From contig CBHYLN010000156.1 in NCBI GenBank assembly GCA_966128725.1, positions 1 through 12,232 of the forward strand: a DNA stretch of 12,232 nucleotides, read 5' to 3'. This stretch comes from JAFDZV01 sp966128725 (GTDB taxonomy: Bacteria; Bacteroidota; Ignavibacteria; OLB7). This document shows positions 1 to 7,068 of this stretch, piece by piece. The notes beneath the pieces were generated by a model. It did not search any database, was not told where the DNA came from, and worked only from the letters and a program-made list of their open reading frames with translations. The stretch's first letter is position 1; each line of letters starts with the position of its first letter. The position numbers and the translations under genes are program-made.

Positions 1-1
1 C

Positions 2-334
2 ATGACCAACGATCTGTTCGCGGAGCTATATCCGCCGCGTGCACCACGATGCACAGTACGCCTTGAGCCACAGGGTCGCACGGTGACAGTGGAGCGCGGA
101 ACCACCCTGCTGGAGGCCGTGCGGGCCGCCGGCCTGCCGATTGCCCAGTCGTGCGGAGGCTTCGCGATCTGCTCGTGGTGCCGTATGCGGATCCTGGCCG
201 GCGCGGAGCACCTGTCGCCCATCGAGCCGGCCGAGCGCCGCCTGATCGAGCGCCAGGGCTTTGCCGCCAACGAACGCGCCAGTTGCCAGGCCGAAGTGCG
301 CGGCGACGTTACCGCTACCACCACGTACTGGTAG
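2..334 (+). CDS. [2Fe-2S] ferredoxin, adrenodoxin/plant type
   Basis: A 110-residue electron carrier, presumably cytoplasmic, binding one [2Fe-2S] cluster. The ligand set is visible as C51-x5-C57-x2-C60 with the fourth cysteine at C95, the spacing of adrenodoxin/Isc-type ferredoxins. The segment around C51 reads SCGGFAICSWC, the usual cluster loop. Residues 17-35 form the expected first beta-hairpin of the beta-grasp fold. The ATG is at base 2, so an upstream start outside the window cannot be excluded. The ferredoxin fold begins only near residue 17, however, so the gene is probably complete. Its redox partner is not in the window. Family assignment is firm; the physiological role is unknown. 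Confidence 0.88.
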   Translation: MTNDLFAELYPPRAPRCTVRLEPQGRTVTVERGTTLLEAVRAAGLPIAQSCGGFAICSWCRMRILAGAEHLSPIEPAERRLIERQGFAANERASCQAEVRGDVTATTTYW

Positions 335-451
335 CCGATACGGTGGTGCCGTGGTACGCCTGGCTGTGCGGCGCGCTGCCCGTGTTGCAGGCTGCCGAAG
401 CGCCGCGCGCCGCCGCTGTAGAAATACACAGAACAACGCCCCACAAGCTCG

Positions 452-459
452 TATCTTTG
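452..459 (+). promoter_or_regulatory. TAnnTTTG-type -7 promoter element
   Basis: The octamer TATCTTTG matches exactly the -7 element (TAnnTTTG) known for the primary sigma factor of Bacteroidota. It lies 33 bp before the GTG start at 492. No clear TTTG element was found about 19 bp upstream, so the assignment rests on the -7 box alone. The rest of the 335-491 gap holds only a weak GCGGCGC/GCGCCGC inverted repeat (368-374 with 400-406), possibly a terminator for the ferredoxin gene. Confidence 0.45.
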
Positions 460-491
460 CCGCGTTCCTTGCACGTTCCTCAATTGCTACA

Positions 492-1610
492 GTGAACACC
501 AACCTGCCATATCGAATCGCGCTTTGGGTTGTGGCGCTTGCGCTTCTTGTTGTCCTGTTCTCGTGCGCCGGTGGCGCAGGCGAGGCGGGCGCGCAGGCCG
601 GCCAGGCAACCGTGCGCGTTGCGGGCGATTACACGCCCGAAAAACCCATGCGTCTTGTTCTGGGCGGCTCGGTTGCCCGCGACAGTGCCGCCGTTGTTAC
701 CGAGTTCTACGTGGACCAGGCCCTGCGTGCCGCGTGCGACTCGATCCCCGCCGCCCGATACGTCACCATCAACTTCCGGGATTCGCTTGCGAAGGTGTTT
801 GTTGCCGAGGGCAGGCAGGGAATTCCCATCGCCGAGCTGGGCAAACGCCTGGATCTGGACGGTGTTGTCTTCACGCGGATTGCACGATTCAGCTCGGTGC
901 TGGCCGTGGAAATGCGCGTGGTGAATCCCGCCAGCGGCGCGGTGCTGTTTCGCGATCTCTCCTTCAGCATGATCCGTTTCCGCGACACCAGCGGCACCAT
1001 GTTCCTGGGGCCAACCGTATTCGATGCGGTGCGCAAGTCGCTGGGCAAGCTCTTCGGCCTGAAGCATCTTCCGGAACTCCCCGTTGCCACCGAACCGTTG
1101 GTGATCTCCAGTGTGTCGATCCCGGCCGACGACCATCTGGGCCAGATCCGGACCAATCGCCAGAGCTTCAGCACCACGGCCATCAAGGCCATCGGTGAGC
1201 TTGCACGCATGCGGTATCCCGAGCTTGTAGCGTTCGATTACGAATCGCGCGCGCAACTGATGAAAACCGTTGGCGTAGTGGCCGTGGATGATTTCATGCC
1301 GATGCAGACGCTGGAGCGGCAGGCCCTGTACAATGTCGGCATCGATCGCTTTGTCACCTCGTCGGCCGCGCTGGTTGGTGATTCGATCCATCTCCGCGTG
1401 GAGATCCGCCAGATAACCTCGCGTACTTCGGATTCGCTGATCGACGTGCAGGAAGGGGTGTACCCGCGAACCACGTTTGAGACCAGTAAGTCCGAGGATG
1501 ATTTCGTGATCGCGCTGATCGACCAATCCGTGCGGTTGTTCGATCGCGAGGCGAAGCGCATCCGGGAGGCGTACGAGGCGAAGCGTACAACGGTTCCGGT
1601 CGGCAAGTGA
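492..1610 (+). CDS. exported protein with two related modules, function unknown
   Basis: A 372-residue protein that I do not recognise by name. I chose the GTG at 492 because it directly precedes a classical export signal: a positively charged start, a hydrophobic stretch at about residues 9-24, then either a lipobox-like LFSC (Cys25) or a signal peptidase I site AGA34|Q35. The open frame continues upstream to 261, but that part is basic and low-complexity and looks non-coding. The mature protein seems to contain two tandem alpha/beta modules of similar layout (about 55-190 and 205-366). Each has a helix, a strand ending in a GxDR/DLDGVVFTR-like turn, then paired strands (VEMRVVNPASG; LRVEIRQITS). 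This pattern recalls CsgG/LpoB/TolB-N-like periplasmic modules, but that is inference. The C-terminus is a charged helix. A 6-bp hairpin follows the stop codon. Confidence 0.7.
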   Translation: MNTNLPYRIALWVVALALLVVLFSCAGGAGEAGAQAGQATVRVAGDYTPEKPMRLVLGGSVARDSAAVVTEFYVDQALRAACDSIPAARYVTINFRDSLAKVFVAEGRQGIPIAELGKRLDLDGVVFTRIARFSSVLAVEMRVVNPASGAVLFRDLSFSMIRFRDTSGTMFLGPTVFDAVRKSLGKLFGLKHLPELPVATEPLVISSVSIPADDHLGQIRTNRQSFSTTAIKAIGELARMRYPELVAFDYESRAQLMKTVGVVAVDDFMPMQTLERQALYNVGIDRFVTSSAALVGDSIHLRVEIRQITSRTSDSLIDVQEGVYPRTTFETSKSEDDFVIALIDQSVRLFDREAKRIREAYEAKRTTVPVGK

Positions 1611-1614
1611 TCGG

Positions 1615-1629
1615 CATGCGCCACGCATG
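1615..1629 (+). terminator. small hairpin after the 492-1610 gene
   Basis: Perfect 6-bp stem CATGCG/CGCATG with a 3-base loop, four bases after the stop codon. There is no T-tract, so it is only a possible terminator or mRNA 3'-end stabiliser. Confidence 0.35.
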
Positions 1630-1735
1630 ATCCGCGGTCGCCGTTGCACCGCTATGCGAGTTTCATACCTGCATCTATCGCGATGATGAGGCGGCCCTTG
1701 ATTTGCTTGAATATGAACCCGAAGACCCCGCGCCT

Positions 1736-2083
1736 GTGAACAACGAACACGATACCCCCACGGCAGCCCCCGCAATGCCTGCGGTGGATGCACAGGTTGC
1801 GGATGTTGCCGGCCGGGAACCCACGGCCACGATCGAGGTGTTCGTGTGCAAGGGATTCAGCGGCGAGATTGTGCGCGCCACGATCGCCGTGGACGACACC
1901 GTGGAGCGGGCGTTGCCGCTGATTGCCGACCAGATCCACTACTATTCGCCGGACTACGAGAAGATTGGCCTGTACAACATGACGCGCGATTTTGAATACC
2001 TGGCGACCGATCGATTTATCGATCGCGGCACCCGCGAGGGCGATCTGTTGTTCATGGCCGACGGCGCCGCCTGCCATAAATAA
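1736..2083 (+). CDS. small ubiquitin-like (beta-grasp) protein
   Basis: A 115-residue acidic protein. Residues 1-30 are Pro/Ala-rich and probably disordered. Residues 31-109 fit a ubiquitin-like beta-grasp pattern: strand 1 IEVFVCKG, strand 2 EIVRATIAVDD, helix 1 TVERALPLIADQI, strand LYNMTRDF, then EYLATDRFIDRG and a final GDLLFMAD strand. The GTREGDLLFMAD ending is the hallmark turn seen in YukD/EsaB-like and other prokaryotic Ubl proteins. The C-terminus (DGAACHK) has no diglycine, so classical conjugation is not indicated. No E1, E2 or JAB gene is visible nearby. The start is uncertain: GTG 1736 is preferred, TTG 1703 is possible, and the frame stays open and protein-like back to 1631. 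The fold is inferred from pattern only; the function is unknown. Confidence 0.65.
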   Translation: MNNEHDTPTAAPAMPAVDAQVADVAGREPTATIEVFVCKGFSGEIVRATIAVDDTVERALPLIADQIHYYSPDYEKIGLYNMTRDFEYLATDRFIDRGTREGDLLFMADGAACHK

Positions 2084-2223
2084 CAGGCCAGATCCGGCGG
2101 GTGGGTTGTCGCGCGTCGGCCGCGCCGTTCTGACTGGCGTGGCGCATCACTGCCGGCGCGCAGCGTCGGGGCCGGCTCCCGGGTCCGTTCGTCATATTCC
2201 TTGAACACGTTAACCAGCATCAT

Positions 2224-2691
2224 ATGCGGTACCAGCGTCATGTATTCATCTGCACCAACCAGCGCGAGCCCGGGCATCCGCGCGGATGCTGCATGGAAAA
2301 GGGTTCGGCCGAGGTGCGCGAGCGTTTCAAGGCCGCGCTGAAGGAACGCCGCCTGCACGGCAGGATGCGCGCCAACGCCGCCGGTTGCCTTGACTCCTGC
2401 GAGTACGGCGTTTCGCTGGTGGTGTACCCGGACAACGTCTGGTACGGCGGCGTAACGGTGGCCGATGTTGACGAGATTATCGAATCCCACCTTGTGGGCG
2501 GCGTGCCGGTTGCCCGGCTGCTGATCCCCGACAAGCGCTACACGCCCTCCGCCGATGGCGGCGATGGGGAAGCCGACGGTGTGAGCTGTCCGCCGTCGAC
2601 CGAGGTTTCCTCGCGCGCGGACGTGGTGTGCGGGGGCGACCCAGGCCCGGCCGATACTGCGCAGCCGGCCCGGCCGATTGAAGACAATTGA
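2224..2691 (+). CDS. thioredoxin-like [2Fe-2S] ferredoxin
   Basis: A 155-residue protein of the thioredoxin-like (Shethna/NuoE-type) [2Fe-2S] ferredoxin family, a small cytoplasmic electron carrier. The start HVFICTN, the CC pair and RANAAGCLDSCEYG are family hallmarks. The ligands would be C10, C22 or C23, C55 and C59. VVYPDNVWYGGVTVADVDEI and the ESHLVGG segment (about residues 78-104) complete the domain. Residues from about 110 form an Asp/Gly/Pro/Ser-rich tail with two further cysteines that is not part of the fold and is probably disordered. The ATG at 2224 gives the exact expected N-terminus, with no Shine-Dalgarno sequence. It is the second ferredoxin in the window and unrelated in fold to the first. 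Flanking gaps of 140 and 129 bp suggest it is transcribed alone. Confidence 0.85.
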   Translation: MRYQRHVFICTNQREPGHPRGCCMEKGSAEVRERFKAALKERRLHGRMRANAAGCLDSCEYGVSLVVYPDNVWYGGVTVADVDEIIESHLVGGVPVARLLIPDKRYTPSADGGDGEADGVSCPPSTEVSSRADVVCGGDPGPADTAQPARPIEDN

Positions 2692-2713
2692 AGTAACGGC
2701 ATGGCAGCCGTGT

Positions 2714-2778
2714 GTTGATATCACGGTCGTGACCTGAGGGCGGATTGCCGCAGGGCACGGTTGGTGCCGGTTGATATC
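2714..2778. repeat. short direct repeat upstream of ppa
   Basis: GTTGATATC occurs at 2714-2722 and again at 2770-2778, 56 bp apart, in the gap before the pyrophosphatase gene. CGGTTG recurs around the second copy. It could be a regulatory site pair or chance. Confidence 0.2.
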
Positions 2779-2820
2779 GGTGCAAGACGGTTGCGTGCCA
2801 CCGTACACACATACGTTTCC

Positions 2821-3396
2821 ATGATCAATCCCGCACTCAGCTATCTCGACATTCCGGCTGGCGATGCCGTGCCCGTATCGCTTAACGCAATCATCGAAAT
2901 CCCCCGCGGCTCGCGCAACAAGTACGAGTACTGCCCCGAGTACAACTGTTTCCGGCTCGATCGCGTGCTGGCCTCACCGATGCATTACCCAACCGCCTAC
3001 GGCTTCATCCCGAGCACGCTGTATGTGGACGGCGACCCGCTTGACGTGCTTGTGCTGATCGACGAGCCCACCTTCACCGGATGCCTGATCAACGTGCGCC
3101 CCATTGGCGTGATGCGCATGGTGGATGGCGGCAAGCGCGACGACAAGGTGGTGACCGTGGCCGTCAACGACATGCGTTATCACCATTACCGCACGCTGGA
3201 CGACATGAAGCCGCACGAGCTTGTGGAGATCGAATATTTCTATTCCGTATACAAGGATCTGGAAGGGAAGCAGACCCAGTTCGACGGCTGGGCCGGCAAC
3301 GCCGAGGCGCACGCCATCGTCAACGCGTCGATCGAGCGATACGCTCGCGAACGCGATGCCAACGATGAACTTGCACGCGTGGGCAAGCGCCCGTAA
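2821..3396 (+). CDS. ppa: inorganic pyrophosphatase, family I
   Basis: A 191-residue soluble cytoplasmic enzyme that hydrolyses pyrophosphate to two phosphates with Mg2+, pulling biosynthetic reactions forward. The family I signature DGDPLDVLV is at residues 70-78. The active-site set known from the E. coli enzyme is all present: E26, K34, E36, R48, Y56, Y60, D70, D72, D75, D102, D107, K109 and the Tyr-Lys pair in VYKDLEGK. The length is typical for bacterial family I enzymes. ATG 2821 is chosen over TTG 2761 because it gives the normal N-terminus; there is no Shine-Dalgarno sequence. The outer-membrane gene starts 10 bp after the stop, so the two are probably co-transcribed. A TACGTTTC box lies just before the ATG but is too close to the start to be a convincing promoter. 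Confidence 0.95.
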   Translation: MINPALSYLDIPAGDAVPVSLNAIIEIPRGSRNKYEYCPEYNCFRLDRVLASPMHYPTAYGFIPSTLYVDGDPLDVLVLIDEPTFTGCLINVRPIGVMRMVDGGKRDDKVVTVAVNDMRYHHYRTLDDMKPHELVEIEYFYSVYKDLEGKQTQFDGWAGNAEAHAIVNASIERYARERDANDELARVGKRP

Positions 3397-3406
3397 TATC
3401 GCCGCC

Positions 3407-5434
3407 ATGATCGCAACCGATGTTGAGCCCGGATCCCGCATACGCCTGCCATGGCATGCCCTTTTGATGCTGTGCGCGTTGTGCGGGGCGGTGCTGGCCT
3501 GTACCGATCAGGCCCGGGCACAGGGCGGCGGCAATCGGAACTCGGCGGATTCCGTGCCGGTAACCCGCGCCGATACGGCCCATCATGCCGCGCATGCCGA
3601 CAGCCTGCATGCCGACTCAACAACCGTACCACATCGGCGTGGGCTGCGCTTTGCATCGGCGGGCGCGCCGCTTGGTTCGGTTGCCGCGTTCGACCCTGCC
3701 GGCGTTGCGGCCATCACCAATCGTGATCTGGTGTGGGATAGATACTCCACCATGTACGAACCCCTGGAAACACGCCTGCCCGCCTATCCGCTTACGCTGG
3801 GCACGCCGGGCGCCGTGCGCGCGTTTGCCTATGCCGGCGCCGCGCCGGAGGCCGTGGCCGTTTCGTACAATGGCATGCCGCTGTGGGGTAATGGCGGCCG
3901 GTTCGACACCGAGCTCTACCCCATGGAGTTCGCCGAGCGCATCGAGATCACACGCGGTGCGCGAGCCGCCATACTTGGCAGCGGCGAATCGTTGATCGCC
4001 GTGAACGCCGTTGCACCCCGCTACGATGTTGACGGCAGCTACGTGCACCTGTGGTACGCGCAGGGGCCGAACAATACCACCAACGCCGACATCACCTACG
4101 CACGCAACGTAAGCAGCACGGCCAACCTGTCGCTGGGGTTTCGCCGGCTTGCCAGCGACGGCATCGTGCGGCTGGATCATCAGAAGGTGAGCGGCTGGAG
4201 TGCGCGCGGCATGGTGCGGTGGGAGCCCTCGCCGTTTGTTGCCGTTTCCGTTACCGAGCTGTTCAGCGACCACACGCGCGGCCTGAACGGCGGGTTGGAG
4301 ACCTACAGCCTCAGCAACGCCGTGTTGCCGGTGCTTGGCCAGGACTCCATTTCCGAGCGCACGTTGCGCCATGATGTTACCGTGGCCGGCCGGTGGTATC
4401 CCATTGCGATCAACGATGCCGTGCCCGACACCGCCGTTCGCGTGGATGCCGCGGTGTATGCCGCCTATGCCGAACGCAACCTGGTTAGCGGCGATGCCGA
4501 GCTGGCGGTGCCGGAGTTCGACCGCGATGCCAATCGCGGCGGCCGCTACGGCGCCAGGGCTGCGCTCACCACAATCATCGGTCCGTTGCGGATCGTGGGC
4601 AACGGCGCCATACAGGGCGGCGGCGAGGATGCCCGTATCGATCTTGGCGGGCTGCTGCAGGCTGATGCCGGCGCTGTGATGGTGCGCGGCGGCGCGCGCC
4701 TGCACACGGTGGCCAATCAGTACAGCCATCTTATTCTCGCGGCCGAGGGCGAGCTGCGCGCCGCGGATGCGTTGCGGCTGCGCGCGTCCGTGCGGACAAC
4801 CGTTGTGGCGGGCGAAACCGGATGCCCGCCCACGACCGTAAGCGGCGGCGACACCGCGCGATCGCTGAGCCGCTGGTATTCGGGCCAGGTGGCCGAGGCA
4901 TCGCTGACCTTCCGGCAGCCGTGGCTTACCGCCAGCCTGGACGCCGTGCTGCGCAATGCCGTGCCGCCGGAGTGTCTGAAGGGCTCGTTCTCCAACTATA
5001 CCGTGGCTGGCGGCGCTGTGGCGCTCGTTGTGCCGATCGCGTTTCTGGCCGTCGACCAGCGCGCCGTGCTTACGGCCATGCCGTCGGAGTACCGCTCCAT
5101 TCCGCTTGTGTACGGCGTTACCGACATCTCAGGCCGGTTCGATTTGTTCCAGGGTAATCTAAACCTGAAACTGGGCACCTCGCTGACCTATATCAGCAAG
5201 GGGTCCGGGCTGTACTACGACGACGTTACCGCGCAATTCTATTCGCAGCGTACCGACACCGCCGGCGGCGCACCGTTCCCGTTATGGAATGTGTACGGCC
5301 AGGCACGCATCGGTTCGGCATATATCCGCGCCGAGATGCGCAATCTTCTGGCCGCGCGGTTCGAAGGTGTTGCCGGGCATCCGGAATACGGCCGTGGTTT
5401 TTACCTTGGCGCCAGTTGGTCGCTTTCGGACTAG
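3407..5434 (+). CDS. TonB-plug-type outer-membrane beta-barrel protein
   Basis: A 675-residue protein. Residues 1-38 are an export signal with cleavage most likely at ARA38|Q39; an alternative lipobox VLAC (Cys32) is less likely for a barrel. Residues about 130-210 resemble a TonB-receptor plug: AVSYNGMPLWGNGGRFDTE, ELYPMEFAERIEITRGARA, then ILGSGESLIAVNAVAPR, which corresponds to the usual IERIEVLRGPxSALYGSGA..GVIN segment. The remainder alternates polar and hydrophobic residues as transmembrane strands do and ends YGRGFYLGASWSLSD, a barrel-like last strand. I see no clear TonB box and no N-terminal carboxypeptidase-like domain, so it may be a TonB-plug porin relative rather than an active receptor. 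The substrate cannot be told. ATG 3407 is chosen over the longer frame from 3221, which overlaps ppa. A palindromic repeat begins two bases after the stop. Confidence 0.75.
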   Translation: MIATDVEPGSRIRLPWHALLMLCALCGAVLACTDQARAQGGGNRNSADSVPVTRADTAHHAAHADSLHADSTTVPHRRGLRFASAGAPLGSVAAFDPAGVAAITNRDLVWDRYSTMYEPLETRLPAYPLTLGTPGAVRAFAYAGAAPEAVAVSYNGMPLWGNGGRFDTELYPMEFAERIEITRGARAAILGSGESLIAVNAVAPRYDVDGSYVHLWYAQGPNNTTNADITYARNVSSTANLSLGFRRLASDGIVRLDHQKVSGWSARGMVRWEPSPFVAVSVTELFSDHTRGLNGGLETYSLSNAVLPVLGQDSISERTLRHDVTVAGRWYPIAINDAVPDTAVRVDAAVYAAYAERNLVSGDAELAVPEFDRDANRGGRYGARAALTTIIGPLRIVGNGAIQGGGEDARIDLGGLLQADAGAVMVRGGARLHTVANQYSHLILAAEGELRAADALRLRASVRTTVVAGETGCPPTTVSGGDTARSLSRWYSGQVAEASLTFRQPWLTASLDAVLRNAVPPECLKGSFSNYTVAGGAVALVVPIAFLAVDQRAVLTAMPSEYRSIPLVYGVTDISGRFDLFQGNLNLKLGTSLTYISKGSGLYYDDVTAQFYSQRTDTAGGAPFPLWNVYGQARIGSAYIRAEMRNLLAARFEGVAGHPEYGRGFYLGASWSLSD

Positions 5435-5435
5435 A

Positions 5436-5585
5436 GCGTGGTTAGTTCGGCGGAGTTGTGCATGCGAAACGTTGTTGCGGCGGCCCTGCGTGGTCGCCTG
5501 CCGCATGCTTAACTCCGTTCGAGTTGTGCATGCGCAACGACGCGTGGCCGCGATAGTGCCGCTTGCGTTGATGCATGGTTAACTC
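5436..5585. repeat. palindromic repeat array 1 (68-bp unit spacing)
   Basis: Repeats of about 30 bp lie at 5436-5466 and 5503-5534, with a half copy at 5573-5585. Each reads GCATGnTTAACTC, a short centre, then GAGTTGTGCATGCG, which is an inverted repeat in itself. The conserved GAGTTG starts at 5453 and 5521, exactly 68 bp apart. The intervening segments (36 and 38 bp) are themselves hairpin-prone. In the second, CAACG pairs with CGTTG and GTGGC with GTGCC/GCCGC. The array fills the gap between the barrel gene and the cyclotransferase and could also end transcription of the former. The same family recurs at 7690-7855. Confidence 0.75.
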
Positions 5586-5637
5586 ATCATTGAAATGAAT
5601 CATGCTTCCCCCGAACCCGAAACGTCGTAATCGGAGA

Positions 5638-5645
5638 GAGAGAGG
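5638..5645 (+). promoter_or_regulatory. Shine-Dalgarno-like site of the cyclotransferase gene
   Basis: The purine-rich AGAGAGGA ends six bases before ATG 5652. It is the only recognisable ribosome-binding site among the window's start codons and supports that start. Confidence 0.5.
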
Positions 5646-5651
5646 ACATAC

Positions 5652-6566
5652 ATGAACCGACTATCACAAGCGCTTCTCGTGTGCACGCTTGTTGCCGTGC
5701 CGCTTTGTTCGGCCTGTCGCAAGGATCCTGATCCCGGTGTCCATAACGGCGCCGATACCACGCAGAACAGCGGCACGCGCCCGGTGCCTGTTCCGCCTGG
5801 CGCTCCCGTGGCAGGGTACAAGGTGGTGAAGGAGTATCCGCACGACCCGCTGGCCTTTACGCAGGGGCTTCTGTATCATGGCGGCAGTCTGTACGAGGGG
5901 ACCGGCCTGAACGACTCCTCCAGCCTGCGGCAGGTGGACCTTGCCACCGGCGCCGTGAAGCACATTGTGGCGCTGCCCGCGCAGTACTTCGGCGAAGGCC
6001 TGGCCCTGTTGGATGGCAAGTTCTATCAGCTTACCTGGCAGAACAGCATCTGCTTTGTGTATGATGCCGTCAGCTTCAAGCAGGTGGCCACCTTCAACTA
6101 CTACGGCGAGGGATGGGGCCTTACCACCGACGGCACCGAGCTGATCATGAGCGACGGCACCTCCACCATTCGGTTCATCGACCCGAAGACTTTCAAAGTG
6201 AACCGCACCATTACCGTCTTCGACGCCGGCCGGGCCGTTGATCAGTTGAACGAGCTGGAATACGTGAAGGGGGAGATCTACGCCAACGTCTGGAAGACCG
6301 ACCGCATCGTGCGCATCAATCCGAAGGATGGGAGCGTGATCGGCTGGGTCGACCTGAAGGACATCCTGCCCACGCCGGAGCGAACCGGACGGGAGGACGT
6401 ACTGAACGGCATCGCCTACGACGCCGAGGGTGATCGCTTGTTTGTTACCGGCAAACACTGGGCGAAGCTGTATCAGATAACCCTTGTGGAGCCGCCCGGT
6501 ACCGCCGCGCCGGCCGCGACCGTACCGCCAGCAACGGACAGCAACGCCAAGCCAGGCCTGAAGTAG
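5652..6566 (+). CDS. glutaminyl-peptide cyclotransferase (type I, plant-like)
   Basis: A 304-residue enzyme that cyclises N-terminal Gln to pyroglutamate on exported proteins. It has an export signal (residues 1-21) and a lipobox-like CSAC with Cys22 as probable lipid anchor, so it should act in the periplasm, facing out from a membrane. Residues 23-55 are a Pro/Thr-rich linker. Residues about 55-285 form the five-bladed propeller of the papaya-type family. Visible family motifs are HDPLAFTQGLLY, LYEGTGLNDSS, FGEGLALLDGKFYQLTW, GEGWGLTTDGTELIMSDGT, LNELEYVKGEIYANVWKTD, LNGIAYD and LFVTGKHWAKLYQI. A short Ala/Pro tail follows. The gene is preceded by the palindromic array and is convergent with the STAS gene. 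In Bacteroidota such enzymes act on proteins cleaved by signal peptidase I to expose Gln. Confidence 0.92.
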   Translation: MNRLSQALLVCTLVAVPLCSACRKDPDPGVHNGADTTQNSGTRPVPVPPGAPVAGYKVVKEYPHDPLAFTQGLLYHGGSLYEGTGLNDSSSLRQVDLATGAVKHIVALPAQYFGEGLALLDGKFYQLTWQNSICFVYDAVSFKQVATFNYYGEGWGLTTDGTELIMSDGTSTIRFIDPKTFKVNRTITVFDAGRAVDQLNELEYVKGEIYANVWKTDRIVRINPKDGSVIGWVDLKDILPTPERTGREDVLNGIAYDAEGDRLFVTGKHWAKLYQITLVEPPGTAAPAATVPPATDSNAKPGLK

Positions 6567-6617
6567 GCGCAAGCACCTGTGTTTGCGGTTATGTGTGTGG
6601 AAGGAGTGGTGTGCGAT

Positions 6618-6645
6618 GCCCGCGGGCCTGAACAGGACCGCGGGC
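6618..6645. terminator. bidirectional hairpin between convergent genes
   Basis: Perfect 8-bp arms GCCCGCGG and CCGCGGGC enclose CCTGAACAGG, which extends the stem after a one-base mismatch. It sits between the stop codons of the cyclotransferase (+) and the STAS gene (-), as expected for a shared terminator. No T-tract follows on either side, so termination strength is uncertain. Confidence 0.6.
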
Positions 6646-6658
6646 TGCCGGCATGGTC

Positions 6659-7036
6659 TTAATCCAGATCGTGCAGATCGTCGTCCTCGTCACCCTCGCT
6701 CTGCAAATCCGCCATCGCATCCTCGCGTGTCTCGTAGATATACAGCACCGTATCCAGCCGAAGGATACTGACCGTTGATTGCACGTGTGGCGTAAGCCCC
6801 ACGAAAATCGCGGCGCCGCCTGCGGCCTTCATCTCGCGGTGCGCCAGCAGCAGCGCGCTGAAGCCGGAGCTGTCGCAGTAGGTGAGCTCCGAAAGGTCGA
6901 TAAAAAGCACCTCGATCCCTGAGCGGGTGTGCAACAACAGCTCCGCCTTGAAGTCCGGACTATTGCCGGCATCCAGCCTCTCCTCGTGAAGCGTGAGCGT
7001 GGCTGTGTTGTCCTCGTGATCCAGTGTGTAGCGCAT
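6659..7036 (-). CDS. STAS-domain anti-sigma-factor antagonist
   Basis: A 125-residue cytoplasmic protein of the SpoIIAA/RsbV class, which binds an anti-sigma kinase and is switched off by phosphorylation of a serine. The STAS fold runs from residue 1 to about 112: TLDHEDNTATLTLHEERLDAGNSPDFKAEL, then VLFIDLSELTYCDSSGFSALLLAHR. S56 in C-D-S-S-G corresponds to the phosphorylated S58 of B. subtilis SpoIIAA. The segment VGLTPHVQSTVSILRLDTVLYIYETREDA matches the last helix and strand. The tail (EGDEDDDLHDLD) is strongly acidic. The overall wording (LDAGNSPDFK, YCDSSGFSALL) is very like Bacteroidota homologues. No partner kinase, phosphatase or sigma factor is in the window. The ATG has no Shine-Dalgarno sequence. 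Confidence 0.9.
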   Translation of the reverse strand: MRYTLDHEDNTATLTLHEERLDAGNSPDFKAELLLHTRSGIEVLFIDLSELTYCDSSGFSALLLAHREMKAAGGAAIFVGLTPHVQSTVSILRLDTVLYIYETREDAMADLQSEGDEDDDLHDLD

Positions 7037-7068
7037 GAAGGGAGATCCCAGTTAATGTGAATGCCCGG

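Noticed and set aside
261..491. N-terminal extension of the exported protein to 261
   Set aside because: It overlaps the ferredoxin gene, is Arg/Ala/Pro-rich and would bury the signal peptide inside the protein.
480..1793. 437-residue open frame on the - strand
   Set aside because: Antisense shadow; the + strand frame has a signal peptide and a plausible protein composition.
2761..2820. TTG start giving a longer pyrophosphatase
   Set aside because: Family I pyrophosphatases start near the ATG at 2821; the extra residues match nothing in the family.
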